The notes: generated by a model from the sequence alone, not told the origin. DNA of 64,000 nt from Streptomyces hundungensis (GCF_003627815.1 NZ_CP032698.1:248001-312000); one strand, 5' to 3'. Shown: positions 26,842 to 36,001, counted from the first letter of the stretch. Translations and numbers: made by a program.

Positions 26842-27729
26842 ATGCGCATGCGTCCCACTCTCAGCTGGACCCCCACCGGAGAGGTCCCGCCCGGCACCAC
26901 GGACGTGGGACCGGTCACCGACGCGCTGAGCAGCGGGGGCGTACTCGTGCTCAGCGGGGCGGGGCTCTCGACGGAGTCGGGCATCCCGGACTACCGGGGC
27001 GAGGGCGGAAGCCTGAGCCGGCACACCCCTATGACGTACCAGGACTTCACCGCGAGCGCTCAGGCCCGGCGCCGGTACTGGGCCCGCAGCCACCTCGGCT
27101 GGCGCACCTTCGGCGGGGCCCGCCCCAACAGTGGGCACCGGGCCGTGGCCGCCTTCGACCGGCACGGTCTACTCGCGGGAGTGATCACACAGAACGTCGA
27201 CGGCCTGCACCAGGCCGCGGGCAGCGAGGATGTCGTGGAGCTCCATGGCAGCCTCGAACGGGTCGTCTGCCTTTCCTGCGGCGCGATCAGCCCGCGCCGC
27301 ACGTTGGCAAGGAGGCTGGAGGAGGCCAACGCGGGCTTCGAGCCGACGGCAGCCGCCATCAACCCGGACGGTGACGCCGATCTCACCGACGAGCAGGTCC
27401 GCGACTTCCGGGTGCTGTCCTGCACCGTGTGCGACGGCATCCTCAAACCGGACGTGGTGTTCTTCGGTGAAAGCGTGCCGCCGCAGCGTGTCGAACGCTG
27501 CCGCGCGATGGTCCGCGAGGCGTCGGCGCTGCTGGTCCTCGGCTCTTCCCTGACGGTGATGTCCGGTCTCCGATTCGTCCGCCAGGCGGCCCAGGCCGAC
27601 CGGCCGGTGCTGATCGTCAACCGGGATCCGACCCGGGGCGACCAGTACGCCGTCACGCGCGTCGCCCTCCCCCTGGGCGCGACCCTCACCGCCGTGGCGG
27701 ACCGGCTGGGTGTCACGGTCGACAAGTGA
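26842..27729 (+). CDS. Sir2-family NAD-dependent protein deacylase (sirtuin)
   Basis: A 295-residue sirtuin. Visible features are the NAD-binding GAGLSTESGIPDYR (about 39-52), ITQNVDGLHQAAG (about 115-127), the catalytic histidine His135 in ELHGS, and a zinc site from CLSC (143/146) and CTVC (194/197). KPDVVFFGESVP and LGSSLTVMSG follow as expected. It removes acyl groups from lysines using NAD in the cytoplasm. The zinc loop between the cysteine pairs is longer than in CobB and resembles the other actinobacterial sirtuin class. It stands alone. Confidence 0.94.
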   Translation: MRMRPTLSWTPTGEVPPGTTDVGPVTDALSSGGVLVLSGAGLSTESGIPDYRGEGGSLSRHTPMTYQDFTASAQARRRYWARSHLGWRTFGGARPNSGHRAVAAFDRHGLLAGVITQNVDGLHQAAGSEDVVELHGSLERVVCLSCGAISPRRTLARRLEEANAGFEPTAAAINPDGDADLTDEQVRDFRVLSCTVCDGILKPDVVFFGESVPPQRVERCRAMVREASALLVLGSSLTVMSGLRFVRQAAQADRPVLIVNRDPTRGDQYAVTRVALPLGATLTAVADRLGVTVDK

Positions 27730-27964
27730 GTCCGCCGAGCAGGCGCGCGGAGGGGTGCCCCATCCGTGTGCCGATCGACGGGGCGGCGGGGCAGTGAGGC
27801 GACAGGGCGGCGGGAGCCGGCCACCTGCCGACCCCCCGCCCCCCTCCCCCGCAATTGACCGGTTGCCGCCTTGGCCGCCGCCGCAGCCCGGCCAACCACG
27901 GACTCCCGACGTAACCTGGCCCCGCCATCGCGACGGTGTGACGGCGACGTCGGAGGGGGTAGCC

Positions 27965-29074
27965 GTGAAGTCCCTTGCAGACAGAGCCCGTTGGGCGCTG
28001 ATGCTGTTGTGCGTCGGCCTCCTGGTGGGCACAGGCGCGGGCGTGGCAGAGGGCCGCCCGCACCCCGGCACCGAGGGCGTCACACGTCTGCCGTCGTCCC
28101 AGTACGCGGTGGCGCCGCTCATCAGCACGGACGGCACCAGGGCGTACGTCCCGTCCATCGACGACGTCGGTACATCGCTGGACGTGGTCAACACCCGGAC
28201 CGGAAACGTCACGGCCCATGTCCCCACGAGCAGTGACCGCTGGGCCGGGCCGCTGCTGTTCAACGCCGGGGGCAAACAGATCTACCTGCTCACCATCGGG
28301 GCCCTGAAGGTGTTCGACACGGCCACCAACACACTGCGTTCCAGCTTCCCCATTCCTGATCAGCCACGGCCCGCGGGGTCGAACCCCGGATCCCTGACGC
28401 GCATGGCCATCAGCCCGGACGGGGCCTCCATCTATATGAACCAGACCGGTCCGGACAACGGGGCCCAGAGCACGGGACCGTCCCGGATGCTGGTGTTCTC
28501 CACGGCGCGGCGGGCGTTCACCGCGACGGTGCCGCTGCCCGGTGAGAGCCCGCGCGCCGTCGTCGTCCGGCCCAACGGCAAGGACGTCTACGTCAGCGGC
28601 GACGCCGGGCTGATCCACCTGGACGCCTCGACGGGCGTCCCGACGCTGGTACGCACCCTCTCGGCGACCGGCTTCGTCGACGAACTCGCACTCACTCCCG
28701 ACGGCCGCCGCGTGTACGCGCTGAGCAAGCCGGACGGCCACGCGGTCCTGGTCGACCTCGACAGCGACCAGGTGCTCACCACCATCGACTTCCAGTCGAA
28801 CTACCAACCGGTGCTGAGCCCGGCCGTCAGCCCTGACGGCAGCAGGTTCTACGTGCTCGAGGACGACCAACGCAGCGAAGCGAAGGTGCTGTCCTACAAG
28901 ACGGCGACCAACACCCGCGTCACCCGCGAGACAGTCACCGGTCTGGCCATGGAGCACGGGACGGGGCTGACCCTGGGCCCCGACGTCGAAACGATAGACG
29001 GCGAAACGATGTACGTCACGGGTGTCAACTATGCCGAGAATCCTGGGGCGTTCCTCCAGATCGTCCATTTCTGA
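27965..29074 (+). CDS. Exported YncE-like beta-propeller protein
   Basis: A 369-residue protein starting with GTG 27965 after GGAGGGGG. The signal peptide covers residues 1-30 (WALMLLCVGLLVGTGAGVAE). The rest is built of repeated PDG-containing blades (STDGTRAYVPS, SPDGASIYMN, RPNGKDVYVSG, TPDGRRVYALS, SPDGSRFYVLE), the pattern of 40-residue YVTN/YncE beta-propellers. Such proteins are exported and usually bind partners or DNA, with no catalytic motif here. It follows the sirtuin by 235 bases and is followed by a 12-base tandem repeat. Confidence 0.85.
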   Translation: MKSLADRARWALMLLCVGLLVGTGAGVAEGRPHPGTEGVTRLPSSQYAVAPLISTDGTRAYVPSIDDVGTSLDVVNTRTGNVTAHVPTSSDRWAGPLLFNAGGKQIYLLTIGALKVFDTATNTLRSSFPIPDQPRPAGSNPGSLTRMAISPDGASIYMNQTGPDNGAQSTGPSRMLVFSTARRAFTATVPLPGESPRAVVVRPNGKDVYVSGDAGLIHLDASTGVPTLVRTLSATGFVDELALTPDGRRVYALSKPDGHAVLVDLDSDQVLTTIDFQSNYQPVLSPAVSPDGSRFYVLEDDQRSEAKVLSYKTATNTRVTRETVTGLAMEHGTGLTLGPDVETIDGETMYVTGVNYAENPGAFLQIVHF

Positions 29075-29108
29075 CGGCGCCGCCCGACCGCGCTTCGGGT
29101 CGAGGTCC

Positions 29109-29168
29109 GTGGTTTGGTCCGTGGTTCGGCCCGTGGTTCGGGCCGTGGTTCGGCCCGTGGTTTGGTTC
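29109..29168. repeat. Five tandem copies of a 12-base unit
   Basis: Units gtggtttggtcc, gtggttcggccc, gtggttcgggcc, gtggttcggccc and gtggtttggttc run from 29109 to 29168, starting 35 bases after the propeller stop codon. The rest of the gap to 29445 shows no gene. Confidence 0.85.
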
Positions 29169-29445
29169 GTGCTCGCAACCGGCCGTTGATGCCAGCAGGC
29201 GCGGGTAGTCCGTGCGCGTCACCCATTCCCGTATGTGCCGACCCCATGGGCGCTGTCGGGGCGAGCACCTGTCACCGGCATCCCCCGGAACAGCCTTACG
29301 CCCGGACGGGGCGGTGGAACCGGCCGGGTCCGCGCATTCGGCGTAGGAGCGATGGCCGAGGTGGCGTTCGTGGCGCACGGTGTGGTTGAGGGCGTCATGC
29401 CTGTCCCCCTGATCACCGCCCTCTCGAACGGAGAACAGTCTCTAG

Positions 29446-29805
29446 ATGCGTGCCACATGGACCGCTGCCGCCCTGACCGCAGCGCTTGCCCTCACCCCGG
29501 TCGCTTCGGCCGCCGCCACCCCGCGTCTCGGGGCCGACACCCCGCAGCCGATCACGGCGCCGGCCCCGCCCACGGTGCCGCCTGTGGCGGCGATCCCGAC
29601 AGGTCCGGTGGCGGACCCGGTCGCCCAGGCGAAGACGGAGACGCCGACGGCACCACAGATCACGCCGTCCGCGCCCGCCGCTGACGGAGGCACCGGTGGG
29701 CTGCTGTCAGTCGTGACGAACCTGGTGAGCACCCTCCAGAACGTGCTGTCCAGCCTCACGGGGGGACTCTCGTCGGCCAAACCGCCCGCGCCACCGCACG
29801 CTTAA
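29446..29805 (+). CDS. Small secreted Pro/Ala/Thr-rich protein
   Basis: A 119-residue protein with a signal peptide (residues 1-24, ALTAALALTPVASAAA). A proline/threonine-rich middle (about 30-80) follows, then an amphipathic helix GGLLSVVTNLVSTLQNVLSS near the C-terminus. The family is not recognised; this shape is common among Streptomyces secreted proteins of unknown role. ATG 29446 has no strong ribosome site. It is separated from its neighbours. Confidence 0.6.
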   Translation: MRATWTAAALTAALALTPVASAAATPRLGADTPQPITAPAPPTVPPVAAIPTGPVADPVAQAKTETPTAPQITPSAPAADGGTGGLLSVVTNLVSTLQNVLSSLTGGLSSAKPPAPPHA

Positions 29806-30048
29806 CGGGCACGCCCCACGAACTGGCCGGTCCCTTCGGCAGGAGTGGCCGACGAAGAGGCTCGAGCGTCGCCAGGCCTCGCCGCAGGAGGCGCGAGCCT
29901 TCGCTGTCTCCTTCATGACCAGGACGGCGCTATGCGCGGCACCGACAGGAACGAAGAGATTTCCCGGCTAAGAATTTTATAAACAAGCAGGTCGACGCTG
30001 TGTCGGGCGGATCGATGGGGGCACTCGATGGCTCGGAGGTTGATAACT

Positions 30049-30210
30049 ATGGTTCCCCTGCTTCTCGTTCTTCTGCTGGCTCTGATCCTCTTCGGCGCGG
30101 GATTCGCGTTGAAGGCCCTGTGGTGGGTCGCGGTCATCGTGCTCGTCGTCTGGCTGATCGGGTTCGTCGCCCGCCCCAAGGGAGGAAGCGGTCGCTGGTA
30201 TCGCTGGTAA
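30049..30210 (+). CDS. Small two-helix hydrophobic membrane protein
   Basis: A 53-residue protein with two membrane segments (VPLLLVLLLALILFGAGFAL and VVWLIGFVA regions) and a short basic tail KGGSGRWYRW. Near-identical small hydrophobic proteins are frequent in Streptomyces, often stress-induced, and have no assigned function. The start at ATG 30049 is preferred over 30028 because CGGAGG lies nine bases upstream of it. A strong terminator follows 28 bases after the stop, so it is a monocistronic unit. Confidence 0.82.
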   Translation: MVPLLLVLLLALILFGAGFALKALWWVAVIVLVVWLIGFVARPKGGSGRWYRW

Positions 30211-30238
30211 ACCGGCACAGCCGCAGCATCAGTAACCA

Positions 30239-30277
30239 AGGTGGGTGCCCCGCGCAAGGAGCGCGGGGCACCCACCT
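30239..30277 (+). terminator. Perfect 17-base-stem terminator
   Basis: The stem 30239-30255 pairs perfectly with 30261-30277 around the loop AAGGA and is followed by GTTT. Confidence 0.92.
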
Positions 30278-30627
30278 GTTTGGCATGTGCAGCGGCGTCG
30301 GGAGTGCGGCTCATCACCTTCCGGATCGTGGGTACGGGCTTCACGTGGCCGTGGCGCGGTGTCCGCGCAACGGGAACCGCGCCTCCAGGAGACCGCGCCA
30401 CGGCCCACCCGGCCGGATGAGCCGGTTCTCCACGGCTCACGCGCTGTGTGACTTGCGGGGCCGCCGATTTCTTCGCGGGCGCTTTCGCGGTGGCCTTCTT
30501 GGCAGCCGTCTTCGATCCGGGCCATGTCCTCAAAGGGGTCGGGGTTCTGCCCGGCCGTACGCCAATTCTCGCTGCACCGATGGCAGGTGAGTGGCGGCGC
30601 CGCAACGGTAGAGGTCGAGCCTGGCCG
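30278..30627 (-). other. Intergenic region with a possible Lys/Ala-rich protein tail
   Basis: One minus frame around 30460-30515 reads KTAAKKATAKAPAKKSAA, like the basic tail of an HU-, H1- or Ku-type DNA-binding protein, but there is no domain before it. It may be the end of a deleted gene. Nothing else is recognised. Confidence 0.3.
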
Positions 30628-32118
30628 TTACGAGAGATCGAAGGGCGCGGGGAAGTGGCCTTCCCAGATCTGACGGGATGCCTGTTCGGGGTAGGGCAGA
30701 GTCTGCGACTCGGTATCCAGGACGCGGGTGAGGTGCCCGCCGGGCCGGTGGGCGGGCCAGCCCGCGTCGCCGGTTGTGACGAAGCGGACCCACGCGTCCT
30801 GGAGTTCACGGGAGAGCGCGACGGCCTCGGGGGTGGGCTCCTCGCCGATGAGCTGGGCGCTGGCGGGACTGTCCAGCGTGCCGAACGCCAGGGGCACGTC
30901 GAGGCTGTGGCAGGCGCCCAGAATGCCGCCGAGGGCCGGGGCGACCCAGCGCAGCTCGAACAGGTAGGAGGTGCCGCCGGCTACGGCGTTCGCCTCGGCC
31001 AGCTTCTGTGACGGCATGCGGAAGAGGGCGTCGGAGTACACCGTCTCCACCAACTCCTCCGGGCCTGCCTGCGGAAACGCGGCACGGTAGGCCCGCGCGC
31101 CGTCCGGCTGCGGGGCGTGCAGTTCCAGGGCGGCGTGGGCGTCCTCCTCGGTGAAGGTCCCGTACCGTCCGCTCATGACGCTGAAGTACCGGAATTCGTC
31201 CCGGGTGTGGCCGACGAGCAGTTCGGTCCCGCTCGCGCGCCTGCCGGTCAGCGCGGGCCAGGGCGTTTCCGGGAGGACCTCGCCGTCGATGACGGGGCAC
31301 AGCGCGGTGCCGGTCTGCGCGAGGCGTCCCCAGCTCTCCCTGTACGCGTGGAGCCCGGCGTTGAAGGAGGTGAGCTCGGCGGCCAGATGCCATGGGTCGA
31401 TGTCGCGCAGGGCCTCGGCGGTGGGGGCCGCCGCGCCGAGCCGGTCCGCGAACGCGGCGGTGACCTGCCGTGCCAGCGCGGGGGTGCTGTGCAGCCCCGG
31501 CACCGAGTGGGCGATGGCCCGCCGGAACAGTCCGCGTGCGGACTTCATCGTCAGCAGGGCGGCGACCGAGCCAGCCCCGGCGGACACTCCCGCCACGGTG
31601 ACCTGGCATGGGTCGCCTCCGAAGGAGGCTATGTTGCGCTGCACCCACTCCAGCGCCGCGATCTGGTCGAGGAATCCACGGTTGGGCGGCACGTCGTCGA
31701 GGAACGCGAATCCCTCCGCGCCCACGCGGCAGTTGATGGTCACCACGACGACTCCCGCCGCGGCCAGCGCTGCCGGGTCGAGCATCGGGTCGCTCGAGGC
31801 CGCCGAGAGGTAGCCGCCCACGGGGATCCACACCAGCACCGGCAGTCCCGCTGCGCCGGGATCCGGAGTGCCGACGTTGAGCGTCAGCCAGTCGGTGCCC
31901 TGGCGGGGCACGTCGATCGGCAGGGACAGCGGCACCATCGGGCCGAACTCGACGGCCTGCCTCGTCCCCTCCCATCGGTGCGGCGGCGCGGGCGCGGCGA
32001 AGCGGAGCGCTCCGACTGGGGGCTGGGCGTAGGGGATGCCGCGGAACACCGCGTGCCCCTTCCGCCGTCGCCCCTGCACCACCCCTTCCGCGGTCCGCAC
32101 CTTTGGCTGTTCGGACAT
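30628..32118 (-). CDS. Type B carboxylesterase / para-nitrobenzyl esterase family protein
   Basis: A 496-residue alpha/beta-hydrolase with the carboxylesterase type B layout: FRGIPYAQPPVGALRF near the N-terminus, PVLVWIPVGGYLSAAS for the oxyanion hole, and the nucleophile elbow VAGVSAGAGSVAALL with its serine. GHTRDEFRYF and ACHSLDVPLAFG supply the acidic residue and the histidine. No signal peptide is present, so it is cytoplasmic. It hydrolyses ester substrates of unknown nature. It is divergent from a TetR regulator, which probably represses it. Confidence 0.9.
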   Translation of the reverse strand: MSEQPKVRTAEGVVQGRRRKGHAVFRGIPYAQPPVGALRFAAPAPPHRWEGTRQAVEFGPMVPLSLPIDVPRQGTDWLTLNVGTPDPGAAGLPVLVWIPVGGYLSAASSDPMLDPAALAAAGVVVVTINCRVGAEGFAFLDDVPPNRGFLDQIAALEWVQRNIASFGGDPCQVTVAGVSAGAGSVAALLTMKSARGLFRRAIAHSVPGLHSTPALARQVTAAFADRLGAAAPTAEALRDIDPWHLAAELTSFNAGLHAYRESWGRLAQTGTALCPVIDGEVLPETPWPALTGRRASGTELLVGHTRDEFRYFSVMSGRYGTFTEEDAHAALELHAPQPDGARAYRAAFPQAGPEELVETVYSDALFRMPSQKLAEANAVAGGTSYLFELRWVAPALGGILGACHSLDVPLAFGTLDSPASAQLIGEEPTPEAVALSRELQDAWVRFVTTGDAGWPAHRPGGHLTRVLDTESQTLPYPEQASRQIWEGHFPAPFDLS

Positions 32119-32144
32119 CGCGATTCCTCCCCTAGGGTGAACCC

Positions 32145-32173
32145 ACGATTACAAGTCATGTGTATTATGTCAA
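32145..32173. promoter_or_regulatory. Overlapping divergent promoters of esterase and TetR genes
   Basis: On the minus strand TTGACA (32168-32173) and AATCGT (32145-32150) are 17 bases apart. On the plus strand TTACAA (32149-32154) and AATCGT (32172-32177) are also 17 bases apart. The two occupy the same DNA, so a regulator bound here would affect both genes. Confidence 0.5.
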
Positions 32174-32215
32174 TCGTATTGGGGTGGGTCCGCAGTACGA
32201 GGGAGAGGCCTGCGA

Positions 32216-32815
32216 ATGCCGAAACAGGTGGATCACCGCGAACGCCGCGAAGCGATCGCCCGCGCACTGTGGCGCGTGGTGGAGCAGCGCGGCGTCACCC
32301 AGCTGACGATGCGCGTGGTGGCTCAGGAGGCGGGCATGTCACTCGGGCAGTTGCAGCACTATTTCGCCTCCCGGACGGCCATGCTCTCCTTCGCCATGGA
32401 CTTCGCATCCGAGCAGACCTCGACGCGCATACGCCAGGGGCTCGAAAAGCTCGGCGACCGTCCGCACCCCCGAGACCTACTGCGACTCACGCTCGCGGAA
32501 ATGCTCCCCCTGCATGCCGACGCCCGGGCGACCAGCCGGATGAGCGCCGCCTACGTCCTGGAGGCGCTGCACGACGAGGCCGTGCACGAGCAGGCACACC
32601 GCGGCCTCGTCATGGGGCGGGCCCACGTCGAGCAGTTGGTCCGCCAGGCGATCGCCGACGGACACATCGACTCCGGCCGCGACCCGGCCACCGAGACCAA
32701 CCTGCTCCTCGCCCTCACCGGCTTCACCCCCCTGATCGAACTCGACGTAATCCGGCCCCAGGACGCGCTCAACGCGATCGACGCGCATCTGGACCGGCTG
32801 TTCATGAGTACGTGA
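32216..32815 (+). CDS. TetR-family transcriptional regulator
   Basis: A 199-residue regulator. The N-terminal HTH is complete: REAIARALWRVVEQRGVTQL, then VAQEAGMSLGQLQHYF and ASRTAMLSFAMDFA. The C-terminal helices form a ligand-binding domain with no recognisable ligand signature. The wording is close to the BetI/TetR_C group with LQHYF recognition helices. It is divergent from the carboxylesterase with 97 bases between starts, so it very likely controls that gene and itself. Confidence 0.92.
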   Translation: MPKQVDHRERREAIARALWRVVEQRGVTQLTMRVVAQEAGMSLGQLQHYFASRTAMLSFAMDFASEQTSTRIRQGLEKLGDRPHPRDLLRLTLAEMLPLHADARATSRMSAAYVLEALHDEAVHEQAHRGLVMGRAHVEQLVRQAIADGHIDSGRDPATETNLLLALTGFTPLIELDVIRPQDALNAIDAHLDRLFMST

Positions 32816-33232
32816 CTGTCCCGGAGACAAGAGCAAGTGGGGGCAGGATGCCGCGCCCTGGGGGGATCTGCACGGTGGTCGCGTCGCTCGAGCGTATTGC
32901 CGCCGATCGAGACAGCGCCGACCCGGACGCTGCCGATGTGCGGAGGTCACCGCGGTGGCCGCGTACGGGCGCACCGTGTTGGACAAGGCCACCCAACCGG
33001 GGCTGCCGACGGGCGCCCGGGGGCGATTGACGCGCCACGGTACGAACCGAACGAATAGCCCGCCCGGAGCTCGCCTCCGCCACCTGCGGTGCACGCCGAC
33101 CCGACGGCGGCTTCCGGCACCATCTGGGGCCGCCGGCCGCCGATCACCGATCACCGGAACCCGCAACGAGTAAAGCGTCTGCCCGGCTCACTGGGCTGCC
33201 TGGGAGGGAAACGCAAGTGAAAGAGGCAACGC
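32816..33232. other. Intergenic region, no clear gene
   Basis: No gene is recognised on either strand over 417 bases. The open frames present have unlikely composition. Confidence 0.4.
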
Positions 33233-34063
33233 ATGACTGACTCGTCCAGCGCACGGCACACGGCGCGGGCCGATCCCGTCCACGTCACCGTCTGGGGTGA
33301 GGACAACGTCGAAGGGCCACCTGCCGTCTTCGTCCACGGAATCCTCACCTGGGGCGATGACGATCGCTACGGATTCGCGGCACAGCGCCCGTTGGCTGAC
33401 CGGTACCGGCTGCTGCTGATGGACCGCCGAGGGTACGGGCGCAGCCCCGATGTCGAACGCAGCGACTGGGCAGTGGACGCAGAGGACATCATCGGGCTTC
33501 TGGGAAGCGGCGCGCATCTGGTCGGGCACGCCTACGGTGGCGTCGGCGCGCTGGCCGCCGCCGTGCAACGCCCCGACCTCATCCGCTCGCTCACCCTCAT
33601 CCAGCCCGGCGCGCTGCGGCCCGCCGAGCGCCACCCCGTCGTCGCCCAGGCGCTGGCACGGGCCCGCACGGCAACCGCGGCGCTACCCGCCGGCCTCACA
33701 GCGAAGGAGTTCCTGCGGGCGGCCACCGAGTCCGTTGGCATGGCCACGCCTGAGGCCACTGCGTGGCGACTGCGTGCCGCGGCCTCCACAATGACCGAAC
33801 TCCCGTGCTGGGACGCGGACATCCCGCTCACCCCGTTGTCCGATGCCCGCTTTCCGAAGCTGATGATCTCCGGTGACTGGGAAGGTGCGCCTGAGCAGTA
33901 CCGGAAGTACGCCGGGGAGCCGCTGATCGCCTGCGCCAGGCACATCGCCGAGGCCATCGGGGCCGAGCACCTCACCGTGCCCGGCTACTATCCGCACGTC
34001 CAGCAACCGCAACGCGTCAACACCGCGCTCGGTAAGTTGTGGAGCGGGACCGCGCACGCCTGA
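33233..34063 (+). CDS. Alpha/beta hydrolase-fold protein with alanine at the nucleophile position
   Basis: A 276-residue alpha/beta-hydrolase fold protein: AVFVHGILTWGDDD for the oxyanion loop, LLLMDRRGYGRSP, then the elbow LVGHAYGGVGALAA and a C-terminal YPHVQQPQRVN with the catalytic histidine. Family enzymes have GHSYGG. Here codon 100 is GCC (Ala), one base from TCC (Ser). Everything else is intact and the reading frame is full length. Either the protein is no longer a hydrolase, or it works as a binding protein or by a nucleophile-free mechanism as some cofactor-free dioxygenases do. It is monocistronic with a terminator behind it. Confidence 0.85.
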   Translation: MTDSSSARHTARADPVHVTVWGEDNVEGPPAVFVHGILTWGDDDRYGFAAQRPLADRYRLLLMDRRGYGRSPDVERSDWAVDAEDIIGLLGSGAHLVGHAYGGVGALAAAVQRPDLIRSLTLIQPGALRPAERHPVVAQALARARTATAALPAGLTAKEFLRAATESVGMATPEATAWRLRAAASTMTELPCWDADIPLTPLSDARFPKLMISGDWEGAPEQYRKYAGEPLIACARHIAEAIGAEHLTVPGYYPHVQQPQRVNTALGKLWSGTAHA

Positions 34064-34075
34064 TCTTGTGGCCTG

Positions 34076-34101
34076 CCCCGCGTCTCGCGTGTGGCGCGGG
34101 G
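34076..34101 (+). terminator. Hairpin terminator after the Ala-nucleophile hydrolase
   Basis: CCCCGCG (34076-34082) pairs with CGCGGGG (34095-34101), 12 bases after the stop codon. Confidence 0.6.
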
Positions 34102-34231
34102 ATGATGAGCCGAAATACGTGACCTCTGCCGTGTGAGCAGAAGCGTGTGCTCATGCGGCCCAAGGGAGCCGACCGCCAAACCCGGCTCGCCTGCCCGGGG
34201 CTGGAGATCGGGACTTTCTTGTTCAGTGCCC

Positions 34232-34822
34232 TCAGTGGCCGAGCGAGCCAATGAAGTGGTCCAACCGAGAGACGACTTGCCGCAAAACGTCAACGGATCC
34301 TGCGGCATCGTCCGCGAGTTCCAAACCATGGTCGGCCGAAGGCACTTCCAGGACCTCGTGCCGCAGGGACGCGGTGAGTCGTGAATCCCACAGCTTGTCG
34401 GCGCTTCCACCGATGAGAAGGGTCGGCTCCGTCGCCCGCTGAAGAGCTGCGGCGACATGGTCGCTGGTCAGAACCGGGGTGAGCCAGGCCGCCGGAATGT
34501 TCCTGTCAGCTGCGATTCCGCAGGCGAGGGAGCCCAGGGACTTGCCGATCAGCAGCCGACAGGCGCCCCCTTCGGCATCGACGGCCTCGGTGACCTCCCG
34601 CTCCACCCATTCGACCCGGTCGTTCACGGTGCACTGTGAGAACCCGTCGGGGATCTGCCACCACAACTCCTGGACCGTCCAGCCGTGCTGGAGCAGGACG
34701 CTACGAGCGAAGTGCAACAGCGGCCTGGCAGGCGAGTAACCAACTCCTGGAACCACGACCGCGACACGGTCGCGGTCTCCGTCGAAGCGGCTGGGAACGG
34801 CGAACGGGACGGGATCGGACAT
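34232..34822 (-). CDS. Small alpha/beta hydrolase (dienelactone hydrolase / KANL3-Tex30-like)
   Basis: A 196-residue protein. VAVVVPGVGYSPARPLLHFA opens the fold. GKSLGSLACGIA contains the serine nucleophile, DKLWD is near the acidic position, and SADHGLEL carries the histidine. All three catalytic positions are thus plausible. It lacks a signal peptide and cap domain, so it is a compact cytoplasmic hydrolase of unknown substrate. It is separated by 36 bases from the lipoprotein gene ending at 34859 on the same strand, so co-transcription is possible. Confidence 0.82.
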   Translation of the reverse strand: MSDPVPFAVPSRFDGDRDRVAVVVPGVGYSPARPLLHFARSVLLQHGWTVQELWWQIPDGFSQCTVNDRVEWVEREVTEAVDAEGGACRLLIGKSLGSLACGIAADRNIPAAWLTPVLTSDHVAAALQRATEPTLLIGGSADKLWDSRLTASLRHEVLEVPSADHGLELADDAAGSVDVLRQVVSRLDHFIGSLGH

Positions 34823-34858
34823 GGCGGCAGACTACTAGCCACATGAAATGGGGGCGCG

Positions 34859-35743
34859 TCAGTACCAGCCGATCAGGTCGAGGGTCTTGCCGGGGTCGGG
34901 GCCGTTGCCGACGGGTTGATTCATGTCGTCGGTGAACGATTCGAAGGCGAGCTTGGGTTCACCCGGCGCCCCGTTCGTCTTCACGAACCAGCCAGCACCG
35001 TTGGAGAGCAGGGTCTTGCTTCCGTCGGGGCTGGTCACCTGGGCGCCTCGCCGGGGGATCAGTGCCGAGGGCCGCTTGATGACTTTGCCGTCGGCGCCGA
35101 GGTCCCAGAGCAGGTCGCTTCGGCCGCCGAAGAAGGCGCCCGGGTCCATGGTCGCTTCCTCGGTGAGCTGGTCCGGAGAGGCGGGGTCGGCGGAGTACAC
35201 CTTGTCATCGTTGCCCAGCGCGTAGATCCTCTTGCCGTCCGCGCTGAAGCGGGGCTGACGGTAGGCCCGCTTACCACCGTTGAAGGTCGGCTTGCCCCCG
35301 ATCCTGATGCCCGGCTTCTTGTCGTACGAAGAGACTACTGCTGAGCCAGTGAAGCTGCCGACGAACAGCTCGCCGTCCTTGACCCAGGTGTACCGCTCCC
35401 AGTCCGGTGAAAAGCTGTAGCGCTTCCACGGGTTGTCCTCCGAGGACTGCGGGAGCCAGGTGCCGAAGGTCTGGCGGCCGGTCGAGGGGTCGTAGAAGGC
35501 AAGCAGGGTGAGGTTGCCTCGGGTCAGCGACGCGATTCCCTTGGCGACAGGTGCATCAAGCGCCTTCTCGCTGTCAGGTGTCGCGGCGGTCCCGGCAGAT
35601 CGCTGTGCGGCCTGCCCCCCTTGCGGATCCGACGATCCCCCGGAACCGCAACCAACAGCCCCCAGAACGACCGCGGTTACCACGGCTGCCGCTCGCATCC
35701 TCGCGCGCCCGGACCAAGCCGCCTGCCCGAATAAAGGTGTCAT
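34859..35743 (-). CDS. Lipoprotein with beta-propeller-like repeats
   Basis: A 294-residue protein. The lipobox is VVLGAVGC (Cys at about 32) after a basic MTPLFGQAAWSGRARMR start. The mature part has repeated Trp/Asp-Gly blades (FSPDWERYTWVKDGELFVG, FSADGKRIYALGNDDKVYS, LLWDLGADGKVIK), suggesting a small propeller outside the membrane. ATG 35743 follows GGGAGGAG with good spacing. About 190-250 bases upstream are TTGTCCG/CGGACAA sites, including a 15-base sequence identical to one in divergent promoter B. This points to control by the HTH-TM regulator encoded next door. Confidence 0.72.
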   Translation of the reverse strand: MTPLFGQAAWSGRARMRAAAVVTAVVLGAVGCGSGGSSDPQGGQAAQRSAGTAATPDSEKALDAPVAKGIASLTRGNLTLLAFYDPSTGRQTFGTWLPQSSEDNPWKRYSFSPDWERYTWVKDGELFVGSFTGSAVVSSYDKKPGIRIGGKPTFNGGKRAYRQPRFSADGKRIYALGNDDKVYSADPASPDQLTEEATMDPGAFFGGRSDLLWDLGADGKVIKRPSALIPRRGAQVTSPDGSKTLLSNGAGWFVKTNGAPGEPKLAFESFTDDMNQPVGNGPDPGKTLDLIGWY

Positions 35744-35934
35744 TGCCTTCTCCTCCCGTGTGCATGTCACTGTGCCCCGCCCGCTGATCGTCTTCCACCG
35801 AAGTCGCCGACATGAGACAGGTACGCCGGCCGCGTAGCGGCCGAGCCCGCACTCCGCGGCCCCGCCCCTTCGCCGGTTGCCGTGAGGAGAAGCCGCACCG
35901 TCCGTGGGGCAGCTCATCGTGCCCTCCGGTCTGG

Positions 35935-36001
35935 TTGTCCGTCCCGGACGTGGAGCGTTCCCGCAGGTCAGGGGCTGATAAGTGGTGGACAACGCGGACA
36001 A
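35935..36001. promoter_or_regulatory. TTGTCCG/CGGACAA sites upstream of the lipoprotein
   Basis: TTGTCC at 35935-35940 and the direct repeat GGACAACGCGGACAA at 35987-36001. The latter is, base for base, the reverse complement of TTGTCCGCGTTGTCC in divergent promoter B. The whole gap 35744-36242 holds no recognised gene. Confidence 0.6.

Noticed and set aside
29109..29168. Possible CRISPR array
   Set aside because: Units are contiguous 12-mers without unique spacers.
32145..32173. Palindromic TetR operator in the esterase/TetR gap
   Set aside because: Pairing of arms was tested by eye; only the outer four bases match, so no convincing dyad was found.
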